Assembly: GCA_032622095.1 (NCBI GenBank)
Contig: CP136068.1
Coordinates: 50,464,443-50,528,442, forward strand
DNA length: 64,000 nucleotides
Reading direction: 5' to 3'
From: Siphonodentalium dalli
Lineage: Eukaryota; Mollusca; Scaphopoda; Gadilida; Siphonodentaliidae
Positions 25,001 to 36,449 of this stretch are shown here, piece by piece. A model generated the notes under the pieces. That model searched no databases. It was not told where the DNA came from and saw nothing but the letters and a program-made list of their open reading frames with translations. The position numbers and the translations under genes are program-made. Position 1 is the first letter of the stretch, and each line of letters opens with the position of its first letter.

Positions 25001-25261
25001 TCTCGTTAAAATAGGTGGCATTTTAAATTTTCCATAACACTTTATAACTCTATGAATATTCGATATGAACTATAGGTTGTTTGTCCGCAGTAATTCACTT
25101 CAACAAACACGACTAACACTAGTCACATTGAGCTCAATCAACGCCATTTAACCCGCCGCTTTCTCACGGGCGTAATCTTTGCAGCAAGAAAATATCAGAG
25201 TACAATTGTACCTGATATTTTCTTGCAGATATTTTCTTGCAGCTTCATGTGTACGCGCCCT
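22044..25261. mobile_element. Inverted-repeat element with nested inverted repeats
   Basis: Terminal inverted repeats read AGGGCGCGTACACATG at 22044 and its complement ending at 25261, continuing inward to CAGCAAGAA...ATATCAGGTA. Nested inside are CAGAGACGTGGC (22366) against GCCACGTCCCTG (24779), and an inverted pair GGGTGGATACACACATGCAT (about 22808) against its complement (about 24510). No transposase frame was seen. The structure suggests non-autonomous DNA elements inserted one within another. Confidence 0.5.
25183..25242. repeat. Hairpin with repeated arm
   Basis: GCAAGAAAATATCAG pairs with CTGATATTTTCTTGC around AGTACAATTGTAC, itself palindromic. The right arm is then partly repeated (ATATTTTCTTGCAG). 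It lies just inside the right end of the surrounding inverted-repeat element. Confidence 0.8.
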
Positions 25262-26205
25262 TAAGGATTGACATGCAGATTGCTATCTATGACGAGATTG
25301 ATCTCCTTTGTATACTGGGACCACATCCCGTAGGAATTCCTCACCACGAAGAGCGCAAACTCGTTCAGGTTGAGTATTTGTCTCCTGATATTGTCAGACA
25401 GGATAGAAAGAAATACCATCACTTGGTCCTTCTGTGTGAGAGGATCAATGAATAAAAAAACATGGTATGCCGAAAATGTCAATTAACGAAAACCACATTT
25501 GGATTCTAGACTCTGAAGTCGAAGAGCAATCCAGTAAGGCATGCTCAACAATATCAACATAAACTTTGCCACACAGTTTGCAATCTCCGCATTCTGGAGA
25601 GGTACGTGTATGCAGGGCCAGAAGCTTCGCAGCAAGCAAGAATTTATGTTTTTCCTGTGGATGTGATCTACAAGATCTCCAAAGAATAGATTTTGACATT
25701 ATATTATGATTTTGTGCGAACGTTGTTAGTGATTCAGAGCTTCTCATGCGCTCTTCACATTCACGATTTTGTATATCGTTAATATGTTGTGTGGTGATTG
25801 TTTTCCATTCACCTTTGGATGGGAAATTACCATGTGTGGCGTAGTTGTGGAGATATGAATATAAATTATACCGTTTTAGTATGGATATAACATCGTTGAT
25901 AAAAGAAGATTCATCAGTTGACGTTTGCGAAAGGTGGTCGGCCAATCGTGAGGAGAAGATTTCTTGCGACGATTTTCCTTGCGTCATTCTACAGAGGTTC
26001 CCCAAAAAATATAGTTTTCGTTTATCAACAATCGACGACAAGGAACCTGTTCCAAGGAGAGATTGGACGACATCAGTTCGGGATCTTGTGGGCAATCCTT
26101 GGATGCGTTTGAGGCAGAACATATGTGCTCGTTCCAGAGATGTCAAATTTGTCTCACTGAGCCCACACATTAGTTCTGGCCCATAAAGACTTTTGGGTAA
26201 AACAA
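25260..26205 (-). mobile_element. LINE ORF2 C-terminal fragment, truncated and frameshifted
   Basis: The 241-codon frame at 26170-25445 begins with the post-RT blocks TSLERAHMFCLKRIQGLP and KLYFLGNLCRM and ends with a zinc-type motif CGDCKLCGKVYVDIVEHALL followed by IQMWFSLIDIFGIP. A shift in a T-run at about 25455 moves it into a second frame that continues to about 25261 (FLFIDPLTQKDQ, NLNEFALFVVRN). The endonuclease and RT core are absent. The copy starts at 26205 just before the T-rich tract of exon-like copy 2. Confidence 0.78.
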
Positions 26206-26259
26206 TCGAAGAATATATTTAATTTTTAATTTATTTGTTTTCTTCTTCAATATTTCCAG

Positions 26260-26432
26260 GTCACTATTAAGGTTTTTGGCTTGGTCTTATACTATCCAAA
26301 CAGACACTGGGTACACAAACAAGGGATTAGCATTAATTTTAAAAAGCAAGTTAGTTAGAAAGAGACATCCTATCTTTACAAGTGGAAAAAACATGTCACA
26401 TGGTCAATTAGATTTTCTTTGCTTCATTGGAG
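26260..26432 (+). CDS. Exon-like segment, copy 2 of a duplicated pair
   Basis: It has the same length and frame as the segment at 20998-21170, with a textbook acceptor (pyrimidine run ending in TTTCCAG) and donor (GGAG|GTAACA). The translation differs from copy 1 at five positions (e.g. IQTDTGYTN, TSGKNMSHG). Intron-like sequence continues past the donor. Either it is a duplicated exon of an unrecognised gene or part of a repeat that happens to carry splice signals. Confidence 0.4.
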
Positions 26433-27104
26433 GTAACATTGTTTGTATAAATGTAGGCGGTAAGGTCAAGGTTAATCAATTCGAAGTCTAGCGTCAATTT
26501 CTACATTTCATTTTGGCTGTAAATAATTATGAATTTTATATATTTGGCACAATGCCATTTTCCATGTGAGTTCCGCCCACCATGAAAATTCAGATTTGAA
26601 TATTTACTCTTAGTTCCTAGATAGAAATATGATTCACTTAAAGATGAATGTAAGCAAAATTTATGTTAATCTATACTAGAATTCTATTTATAATTTCATT
26701 GTAGTAATTTTATATATTTCCCGGTAGGAAACCTATCGATAATTAATATTGATCATATTATTATTTTTTTTTTTTTTTTTTATTTACATATTAACTTCAA
26801 GATACAAAAACATATAGCAAAGCGTTCACGAAGTATATTGACACATGTGTTAACATGATAATATCAATCAGAAATATAAATCAGAAATATAAAGAAGGGG
26901 TTATGTGGGTGGTGGGAAGGGGGGGGGGCTCATTTGTTTTCACGATAAATTCGTGTATGTTCTTTTAACAGTTAACTTAGTGGACTATTCTAATTCGTTG
27001 CCTCTAATGACATGAAGTAAAATAAATCGAGAAGTTAGTTGAAGTAAAATAGTATTGTACGGTTAGATCGATAGATAAATAGATAGATACATGTATTATT
27101 CGTA
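26433..27104. other. No gene; T-run and G-run
   Basis: This is non-coding DNA with a T homopolymer at about 26765-26782 that could be the poly-A end of a minus-strand retroelement remnant, a G-run near 26928, and a short GATA repeat near 27068. Confidence 0.5.
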
Positions 27105-28705
27105 TCACTGTTGAACAACGAAATTGAAAGTAGACTGGATTGCTACTTGAAAATCTTTTTGATTCTTTATGCCGATGATACAATTATCATGGCAGATACC
27201 CCCAAATCACTACAATCACAATTAGATCAATTTGAAAAATATTGCGACAAATGGAAATTAACAGTCAACGTGGAAAAAACTAAAATTCTTAACATATCAA
27301 AAAGCAGTCTCTCGAAGAAAATGAAATTTATATTCAAAGGACAAAAACTAGATGTGGTAAACAACTTTAGCTACCTGGGCATACCATTTACTAAATCTGG
27401 CTCTTTCATGCCCGCGAAAAGAATGTTGGTTGACAAAGCCACAAGGGCCATGTATTCCATCATTGGAAAATCCCGCAAACATTGCCTTCAATACGAAATC
27501 AACTTGAATTATTTGATGCTCACGTTGTACCAATACTTCTATATATATGACTGCGAAGTATGGGGATACGGTGATAACGATTTATTAGAAAGCGTTCAAC
27601 GAAAATTCTTAAAGCACATACTTCGTCTTCGACCATCAACCCCAAATTGTATGATATATGGCGAAAGTGGGAAAGTGCCGTTAAGTATATTGATTAAAAC
27701 CAGAATGTTCAAATACTGGTGCAAAGTCACAAATAGCGAACCTGAAAGATTCCCAAAAATTCTACTGAATTTAATGCAGTCAATGATATGCGATGCCGAA
27801 AAAGGTGAAAATATTTCCCCCTGGTTGAGTTGTATTCACGAGTTAATAGACAAATGTAATCAACCGCATATATATGGTGCGCAGGTCACGTTACCAACGT
27901 AGATCAGCTAGTACCATATCTAAAATGTTGCCTTATTTCCGAACAAAGAGATTCTTGGGAATATGATATGAACAACACAAGTCGTGGTAATATATACCGG
28001 ATTTTCAGACACGACTTTGATTTTGAAACTTATCTTGATGTACTTAGCGACCAAAACCGAACACTGTTATGCAAATTTCGAACCAGTAACCACAAGTTAC
28101 CAATAGAAATTGGACGGTGGATCAATACCGACCGGGATGATCGCACTTGCGTGTTATGTGATACAGGGTTAATTGGTGATGAATTTCACTACCTTCTCGT
28201 ATGTAAAAAAAATGACCTACGTCCGGCGCAGATTGTTACCAATGTTAACTGGCCGACGCCCTAATACAATATTGATGAGTGATTTACTCAACGACGACAA
28301 TGAAACACATCTCCGCAAGTTGTGCGAATTTATTAAGATTGTAAATCGAGAAATGACCAAATAACTCAGCTAGACAATAAGTCGAACAAGCAATGTCACA
28401 ATTTATGCATGAACAGTACCGCTATACGCATACACATAGTTATTGATATATAATTATAAATATGTATATGTTAGCATATACAATAAATATATTTAGTTGT
28501 ATATGCTTATATATATTTACAATATGCATATACATGTTATAGTATTATACATCTATGTAACGATAAAGGTTATGTAATATAATCCATGTATTCAACTTTT
28601 GTCATCCGGAAGCTCACATGTTTATGTACATATTGTATATATTTAAAATTGTTATTATTTCCATACCTATGTATGTATAGGTTCATGAGAAATAAACTGA
28701 TTGAT
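27105..28705 (+). mobile_element. 5'-truncated LINE (RT from YADD to C-terminus)
   Basis: The first frame (27111-27902) starts inside RT with FLILYADDTIIM and continues through NFSYLGIPFTKSG and ESVQRKFLKHILRLRPSTP. A shift near 27895 leads into the frame ending 28264 (LCKFRTSNHKLPIEIGRW, CVLCDTGLIGDEFHYLLVC, a Cys/His zinc motif). A second shift in an A-run near 28210 leads to the true end at 28364 (LRKLCEFIKIVNREMTK). A 3' UTR of about 330 nt ends with an ACCTAT/ATAGGT hairpin (28665-28682), GAAATAAA and a GATT-type repeat tail. It is dead by truncation and frameshift. Confidence 0.82.
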
Positions 28706-28979
28706 TGGCTGTATCATGTTCTTTTTGTTTGCAAACAAAAATCTAGCGGGAGACATTGGCTCATTCGTTCACTATTCATATGATTACTACATTTCGTTGA
28801 CTGCTATCATAACTGTATACCACTCATAGTCGAATTCGTTGATATGGTCATTGTTAAGTGCTATAATCCGTTCAATTCTACATCTATTCTTAATTTCCAA
28901 AATAAGTTACTTTAAAGACGAGACATCCGGGGTGACCTTTGTTTTATAAATATAGTACTTCAATAGTGTGGTCAGTGTG

Positions 28980-30610
28980 GTAGTTATTTTGTTTTGTTGC
29001 CTGCTGTGGGTGGTAGGAGCAAACTTTCCTTTGATGTGGAAATATATATACCGGATTTTGCGAACCAAGCTTCAACATCCTTTTAAAAAGACTTTACCAT
29101 GGGACAATCGTAGAAAATGTGAATAATAGTAGCTTGAAAGGGTTCGATAGTATTTGCTTCCATGGGATGTTCATGCTTAAATCATTGTTCCATTTACGAA
29201 TGAATGAGGATGAGCGGTTTATATTTCCCATGATGAACTTGTCATAGATGTACCTTCCTCTCCGGTTTTGGCGAATCAGTAATGAAATATTGTTTGGAAT
29301 TATCGGGCCATGAATTTATTTTTCGTAAAGGCAAATTTAAATCACGAGAAAGAGCCATTACTTGTCTTCTAAGTCCTATATAGCTAGTAGTGTAACAAAG
29401 TTTGTCGATACACATAAATTATTATTGTTCCATATAGTCTGAGTCATAATGCCTATGGGCTCTTGTTTATTAGTAATTTCGAGAAACTTCCGCCAGGCGG
29501 TTAAAACGTTGCGCAAGAAATCAAATATTGATTATATTATAATCACTGTATTTTGCATTTAATTCTCAGAAGCATGGATGACGCCAGACACAAAATCAAT
29601 AAATCATGGACTGAGAAAATGCGTACATTTGTGAGTTCACCAATGCGTACATTTGTGAGTTCACACATTTCTATATAATAGGCTGGTTATATCGCTGGGG
29701 ATTGGGACATTGTGAAAACGCAAGGAATTTGTTCGCCCATGCTGTTCTCTCGACTCCACATCTGTGTTGACATAATGTTTTAGTGTGTCAAATTTTTCTT
29801 CCATGATTTCCAGAATATTGTCTGGAATATTGCACTTATGTGATTTGTCATTTAACACTAGATTACATTGTTCCATCTTTAATTTTAGATTATCATTTTC
29901 ATTTTTAACAGTTGAGAGTTCACTCTTCAGAGATAGAATTTCATTCTTTAGTTCACCTACATCTGATTTAACAGTTGCCACTTCTTGTTTTGTTTCAGCA
30001 ATAGTTGCTATCACAGTTTCTTCAATTTTACAGTTTAGAGCTGTGAACATAGATGTCATTTGGTTTTTAATAGCTTCAAATTCTTCTTTCATACTCATCT
30101 TTATTTGTTCTTTAATTGTGGTGTTGATATGTTCTTCATTGGTATCATCAAGGCTGGGTTTCCGTCTGCTGAAGCAATCTTGGAGGTCAGATACAGGCTT
30201 TCTCTTATTCACTGTCCTTCGGGCTTGACCATTTAATTTACTCTTCATAGGAGATACACTAGGTGATGCTGATGGTGCTTGATTTGGAGTGAGAGTAAAT
30301 ACTGGGTCATAATCTTGGCTATTAGATACTACAGACGCAATAACTTTCATGATTGTGTCTCGATTGCGAGGTGGAGTGTTGGATTGATTTGAGTCAGTTG
30401 CATGAACTTTGTCAAATGCATCAGGTATAGGTAAACTAGGATGTGCATCTCCTGTAGCTGTGATATTACTGGCAGATATAAGTTCATCTTGTGTTTTTGA
30501 ATGTGAAGAAGATTCATTATGTATAGTAACAACAGTTGAGGTATCGTTTGTGGAATTAGCAACTGATTTCGGGTTGGATTAAAAGCTTCTAATTTCACCG
30601 AAAGTTCAGA
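28980..30610 (-). mobile_element. Internally deleted L1/Tx1-like LINE
   Basis: The minus strand carries an ORF1 (about 30600-29661) and, after a gap of about 300 bp, the very end of an ORF2 (about 29360-28985: IRQNRRGRYIYDKFIMGN, FIRKWNNDL, IIHIFYDCPMVKSF). Endonuclease and RT between them are missing. Both parts have the same orientation and proper order, so a single element with a large internal deletion is the simplest reading. Confidence 0.65.
29661..30590 (-). pseudogene. LINE ORF1-like coiled-coil protein
   Basis: The frame is open well upstream of the ATG at 30350, to about 30588, where a shift connects it to an upstream frame (VKLEAFNP). Order of parts: a Ser/Thr/Asn-rich N-terminus, a basic patch (GQARRTVNKRKP), about 110 residues of heptad-like coiled coil (MKEEFEAIKNQM to NENDNLKLKMEQC) and REQHGRTNSLRFHNVP. 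The last block matches the EQYxRRNxLRIxGV junction that precedes the RNA-binding domain in ORF1 proteins. It stops right after this junction, so the RNA-binding domain is lost. Confidence 0.7.
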
Positions 30611-30966
30611 ATTGAAATGTATGATTATTTACGTCGTGATCCTATACTGCATGTGCATCTGTTAAACGAATCTCTGTTCCCAAAACCACTCAGATTTACC
30701 CATTTGCTAGAAGAAACTCCGAGTGAAAAATTTACGTCTAACGTCTATTCGCCATCTTGTATCTTGTAACCTTACGGGTGTCAGGTTGGATGTGAGGTAC
30801 CATTTGGGAAAATCAAAGTCCAATGGGGTGCAAATGAAATGTTTTGCCACCAAACCCTACATATCAGCTCGTCTCCGACAAACGTTGGTGATTGATATCA
30901 TGACACGGAATGTCGATAGTGAGTGCTACTTGCGGGATTATATAGCCAACATTAGCATATTATATA

Positions 30967-31521
30967 TCTCATATATATATTGAAGACCTCTGTCTGTATG
31001 TATGTTTGTTTGTTTGTTTGTTTGTCTGTCTGTCTGTCTGTCATTTATACAAATCTACGATTCTCGACCGATCGGGATGAAACTTGGTACGTGTGTGTAG
31101 TTTGACCGGGCGGTGAACGTTTTCGTATTGGCGAGCCCGTGCGGCGCCCGCTTCGCGCATGCGCAGACGAGATCTCGGAAACGGGTGGAGCTATCGACTT
31201 GAAATTTGCTATGTGAATGTATCTTGCCCCGGATACGAATTTTATCGGGTCGCCGAGCCCGTGCAACGCCAGATTCGCGCATGCGCAGACCAGATCTCGG
31301 AAACGGGTAGAGCTATCGACTTGAAATTTGCTATGTGAATGTATCTTGCCCCGGATACGAATTTTATCGGGTCGCCGAGCCCGTGCGACGCCAGCTTCGC
31401 GCATGCGCAGACCAGATCTCGGAAACGGGTAGAGCTATCGACTTGAAATTTGGTTTTTGAATAGCCCGGACTTGAAATTTGGTTTTTGAATAGCCCGGAA
31501 AACGTCGGGCTCATCGGCTAG
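30967..31521 (+). mobile_element. Short non-autonomous Helitron, copy 1
   Basis: The element starts with TCTCATATATAT and ends with a GC-rich hairpin (AGCCCG...CGGGCT) followed 6 nt later by CTAG, with host A before and T after the tandem pair. These are canonical Helitron ends (5'-TC, hairpin, CTRR-3', A/T insertion). The interior has a TGTC/TGTT repeat, the block CGACCGATCGGGATGAAAC, and about 2.5 tandem units of about 122 bp each containing CGCGCATGCGCAG. No Rep/helicase is encoded. Confidence 0.85.
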
Positions 31522-32068
31522 TCTCATATATATTTTGAAGACCTCTGTCTGTATGTATGTTTGTCTGTCTGTCTGTCTGTCATTTATACAAATCTACGAT
31601 TCTCGACCGATCGGGACGAAACTTGGTACGTGTGTGTAGTTTGACCAGGCGGTGAACGTTGTCGTATTGGCGAGCCCGTGCGGCACCCGCTTCGCGCATG
31701 CGCAGACGAGATCTCGGAAACGGGTGGAGCTATCGACTTGAAATTTGCTATGTGAATGTATCTTGCCCCGGATACGAATTTTATCGGGTCGCCGAGCCCG
31801 TGCGACACCAGCTTCGCGCATGCGCAGACGAGATCTCGGAAACGGGTGGAGCTATCGACTTGAAATTTGCTATGTGAATGTATCTTGCCCCGGATACGAA
31901 TTTTATCGGGTCGCCGAGCCCGTGCGACGCCAGCTTCGCGCATGCGCAGACCAGATATCGGAAACGGGTAGAGCTATCGACTTGAAATTTGGTTTTTGAA
32001 ACGGGTGGAGCTATCGACTTGAAATTTGGTTTTTGAATAGCCCGGACAACGTCGGGCTCATCGGCTAG
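31522..32068 (+). mobile_element. Short non-autonomous Helitron, copy 2
   Basis: It begins at the very next base after copy 1, again with TCTCATATATAT, and ends in the same hairpin plus CTAG followed by T. Sequence and internal unit structure match copy 1 closely. Direct head-to-tail joining without spacer fits rolling-circle replication reading past its 3' terminator. Confidence 0.85.
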
Positions 32069-32210
32069 TATAATATATACTGCATTTAACCTGTTTTTCT
32101 TCGGTATAGTAACTACTCGCCTCTTGCTATACGATTCCATCGCTATGTGGAATTCATATGAATTTGGGTTTGAGTTTAAGAGGTACACTTTGGAAATTAT
32201 AGGAACCCAT

Positions 32211-32405
32211 TGCACACGGCTCGATATGTTATAAAAGGATGGATCCGTATGAAATCATAGGATCACCAAACGGAGCCCATATCACACGGCTCGATATGTT
32301 ATAAGAGGGTGGATCCGTATGAAATCATAGGATCACCAAACGGAGCCAATTGTACACGGCTCGATATGTTATAAGAGGGTGGATCCGTATGAAATTATTG
32401 GATGA
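32211..32405 (+). repeat. 70-bp tandem repeat, about three copies
   Basis: Unit CACACGGCTCGATATGTTAT...GGATCCGTATGAAAT...CGGAGCC starts at 32213, 32283 and 32353 with few differences. It is non-coding. Confidence 0.92.
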
Positions 32406-32617
32406 CCATCCCCTTCTCTGGAAGCATATATCACGTTCTTGCTTCCATAATATGTGGACACCTTTATAAACAAGCGAAAACTCTGTTTCTTTGGCAATCT
32501 GTGTAGAACTCCAGACGGGAGAGCTGCCAATGACATTTTCATTGCACGCTTGAATGACAACCTTGTACCGAACCAAACATATAACCAAACACCAAACGTT
32601 GCCTCATTTTAACATAT

Positions 32618-32960
32618 ATATCCTTATTTCCTCCATTCACGGAGAGTTTTGAATAATATAAATTGACAAAAGGAAATTCAAATAATACAAGAACAGTAAA
32701 CATATATGCAGTGGATATAGTCGCTAAGAGCTCAGCAAGCATACGCACACATACGCACACATACATACACCCATGTATATATTGATACTTACAGGCACCC
32801 ACCGTACATACTCGCACGCCCTCATACATGCAAATCCCACACTAATACATGCAATGTGCACGCATGCACACATACATATCCATACTCACACACAGACAGA
32901 TACTCACACATGCATAAAACATACAAACAATACATATATACATGTGCTCACATGCCACGG
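32618..32960 (-). mobile_element. LINE 3' end with CACATAC-rich UTR
   Basis: The minus-strand 3' terminus has the hairpin CTCC-GTGAAT-GGAG (32631-32644), then GGAAATAAGG and a short AT tail. Upstream are CACATAC-type repeats, including the segment 32751-32839 that reappears in the loop of the foldback at 35.7 kb. No ORF remains. Confidence 0.55.
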
Positions 32961-34200
32961 TGCTATATATATATATACGGCGTTGCCCAGGTTAATGCGA
33001 TGTGAAACCATCTGTATGCTGTGGATATTTGTTGGGAATAGAGAACACCCTTGTTCAAAGTGTTATACGTTTTCTCATAAATTGTATATTCAAATAGCAT
33101 CACAAAACATGATTATTACAGTCATGGAATATAAGTAGTGGCCCACCTTGTCAATTGTCATTCTGTTTATCGCGATTAATCCGTTCCACCAATAATGAAG
33201 TATTTATTTATTTACAACTGCGTATACATTAGACGTTATAAGATGATACATGAACATTATAAACACATTAGTTCGATAAAATATGATAATTGGGTTTTAC
33301 ATATTGAGATGTATCAATCAATCTAGTGTGCTGGACTAAGATCTCGAGGACACCTGGCTATCATATCTCCATGAAGGTACAGATGTTTCAAAGAAATTTT
33401 CAGGTGCTCCTCTGTTCATGGTGCTATATATTGGCTAAATAGTCTTAGTTTAAACGAAATGTTGCTGCGTTATATATCAGCTACATGTGCCAGGCACAGA
33501 GCGAGATTTTGAGTTGTTTATGTCAGTCGATGAGTCTGTTCTAAAACCCTTGTCAGATGTCAGTATTGGTAGGATCCTGAAAAGTCATGTGCTACTAACT
33601 GCATTTTATTGTATATCAGAAGAAACTATATATGACTGCACACTGTGACCACTATTTTTGAACAGGCCTTCCACATATCCTGACAAATTGTAACTTTTTT
33701 TGTGGAAACTGTATTGAATGGAACAGACTCAATTTTGTTATAATATATATGCAATCCTCTGACGGTTCGAGGTCTCTCAGTTTGCACGAATATATGTATC
33801 TCTTCAATAGAATGATAAATATACGTTTAATGCTTCTTCTATGTATCTCTTTTTGCTAGCTCATTGTGTGAATGTTCTGATTGCCATCCCCATATAAATA
33901 TGACAATTAAGAAGATATAATTGTTCAAGTGACTTATAAGTGGGTTACCATTTGTAGGGATTGTGAAATGTGAACGCCCAAATCTCCTTAAAATGATATG
34001 GAGATGGCCTGTGTGACTATATATAACTTATATATGGATATCGGCGAATAGCAATCTTATCTATGCATATCCGCTCGCCATCCATGATGCAAACGACACC
34101 AAATGTGATTTAATTCATGGTATATCATTAGATAAAAACATGTATGAATTTGTTGGAAATTAGTGCCAAACATATTTGTATCAGCTTTTGTCTCTTCGAT
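32961..34200. other. No gene recognised
   Basis: AT-rich sequence without coding signal. An ATTT-type repeat near 33200 could be the tail of a minus-strand LINE 3' end, which cannot be confirmed. Confidence 0.4.
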
Positions 34201-34209
34201 TGTACCGCG

Positions 34210-35610
34210 TGAAGTTATATATAGAACAGATAGACAGAAAGACAGACAGACAGCACAATTTGATTTCTTGTATCATTTGAGAAGAACGTGTCTGAATTTG
34301 ATGGTAATTGGTACTAAAAATATTTTGTATCAGTTTTTGGTGACCCTCCCGTCCCTATTTCGGACTCAAGCTACACACACAAAGACTCATTATAGATTAG
34401 AGATGCATATATATGAAACTGGTGAAAATTGGCGAGTATACAAATTCGTATAATATTGAAGGTCCCCATATCTCTCACCCATAGGGCACCAATTTGTTGT
34501 GTCTAAACCACACGATAAGATTCTTCGTATCACGGAGAAGAATATGTATCAATCTGGTGGAAATCGGCACTAAACATATAGATATAATGTCCCTCTCATC
34601 TCTATACACCACTGACTCGAATGGCCCCACTTGTGACATCCTTAAACCACACAATTACACTCCTGATATCATGGAGATGATTGTTTATAAGTTTGGTGAT
34701 AATCGGCGACTAAACAATATTTTTGTTTATCAAATTTGGTGCCAATCCCTACCTCCCCATCTCTCACATAAACAGCACCACTATGGCGTCTTTAAGTCAC
34801 ACGATCAGATTCCTCGTATCATGGATAAGAACGTGTATCAATTTGGTGGAAATTGGCGCCAAAAAAATTGTGCATCAATTTTGGTGCCCCTGTCCCATTC
34901 AATACACCCCTGACTCGAATGAGGCCACACTTGACAGATATAAGCCACACCATTAGACTCCTCATACCATGGGGATGCTTTTGTATAAGTGTGGTGGCAA
35001 TCGGCGACTAAACCAATTATTATCAAATTTAGTGCCCACCCCCTCCCAATCTCTCATCCAAACGACAACAATTTGGCGTTGTTAAATCGCACAATTAGAT
35101 TCCTTGTATCATGAAGAAGAATATATATCAATTTGGTGGAAATCGGCGCAAAAATTAGTTTTATCAATTTTGGTGCCCCTCTCCCCTTATGTGCAAATCT
35201 GACTCGAACGACGCCACTTTTGACATATTTAAACCACACCGTTGGATTCTTCATATCATGGGGATGATTATATGTAAGTTTCGTGGCAATCGGCGACAGA
35301 AAAAATTCTGCCCCTCCCCCCTTCCGGGCACCCCTGACGCGAACGGCGTGACTTTTGCCATATTTAAAACACACCATTAGATTCCTCAGATTATGGGGAT
35401 GATTATATATATGTTTCGTGGCAATCGCCGACAATTTTTTTTTCTGCCCCTCCCCCTTTTCTGCCCCTGAAAACAACGGCGTCACTTTAGAAAATTTTAA
35501 CCCCGACCATTATCTTTCTCGTAAAAAGTTACTCCTAGTAGACCCATTTGGCATCATCTAGATGGTCCCCTGTGAATTTCTATAGAACATAGACAGACAG
35601 ACAGACAGAC
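34210..35610 (+). repeat. Dimeric tandem repeat of about 145-bp units
   Basis: About eight diverged units are recognised by CATGG(A/G)GA(A/T)GA...GTATCAATTTGGTGGAAATCGGC. Two unit types alternate: one with AGAAGAA...TATCAATTTGGTGGAAA, the other with GGGATGATT...ATAAGTTTGGTGGCAA. The higher-order period is thus about 290 bp. GACA repeats lie at both ends (about 34222-34252 and 35587-35612). Short frames across it are by-products of the repetition. Confidence 0.75.
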
Positions 35611-35689
35611 AGACATTCGCAAATATAGATATAGATATATATATATATATATAGTGTTGATATCTTTAGCCGTATGGGTCTGGTCTAAT

Positions 35690-35862
35690 AGGAAGTTCTT
35701 ATCAATATGATAACACCAATTAAAGACCCATCAAATCTTTAATGTCGTATACGCACACATACATACACCCACCGTACATACTCGCACGCCCTCATACATG
35801 CAAATCCCATAGTCTTTAATTTGATGGGTCTTTAATTGGTGTTATCATATTGATAAGAACTT

Positions 35863-35865
<3 letters not shown>
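35690..35865. repeat. Foldback with a copied loop
   Basis: Perfect 47-nt inverted arms (35690-35736 and 35819-35865) flank an 82-nt loop. 61 nt of the loop (35749-35809) match 32751-32839 exactly apart from a 28-nt deletion between two CACCC repeats. It is flanked on both sides by AT microsatellites. Confidence 0.93.
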
Positions 35866-35918
<53 letters not shown>

Positions 35919-35991
35919 TACATATATACACATATACACACATATACATATACATGCACATACATACATATATATACATACATATACATAC

Positions 35992-36045
<54 letters not shown>

Positions 36046-36116
36046 TATATACACACACATATACATACATATACACATACATACATACACACATACATAC
36101 ACATACATATATATAG

Positions 36117-36157
<41 letters not shown>

Positions 36158-36300
36158 CATATAAGTATACACACACAGCGCGCAGACAAACATACATCGC
36201 ACAGACGCATGGCCCATCGCCACACACACATACACACAGCAGACCACCCGCAGGCTATAAGCGTATAAACACAAGCACATATACACAGCTTGAACACTGG
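35866..36300. repeat. AT/ACAT microsatellite block
   Basis: Long AT runs alternate with ACATAC and CACACA repeats. The long reading frames on both strands are repeat artefacts. Confidence 0.95.
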
Positions 36301-36449
36301 AGTCTACTGACACACAGACAGGTAGACAGTTATACTAATTGACTGTATGTATACAGATGCATATATGCATATACAATGTATGGTTCATGAACATGAAATA
36401 GTATTTAGACACATGTATTAGATTTTGTACTATGCAATCAATGTTATGT

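Noticed and set aside
31045-32215. Repeated frames (MREAGVARARRPDKIRIRGK) on the minus strand
   Set aside because: They lie inside short non-autonomous Helitrons and arise from the 122-bp internal units. The reading continues across element junctions.
34163-34956. Frames with MxxNVYQFGGNWRQ-like repeats as a repeat protein
   Set aside because: They come from the 145-bp tandem units, the frame is not kept from unit to unit and stops interrupt it.
35845-36313. Tyr/Ile-rich frames of about 150 codons on both strands
   Set aside because: They are translations of AT and ACAT microsatellites. The same holds for 21246-21669.
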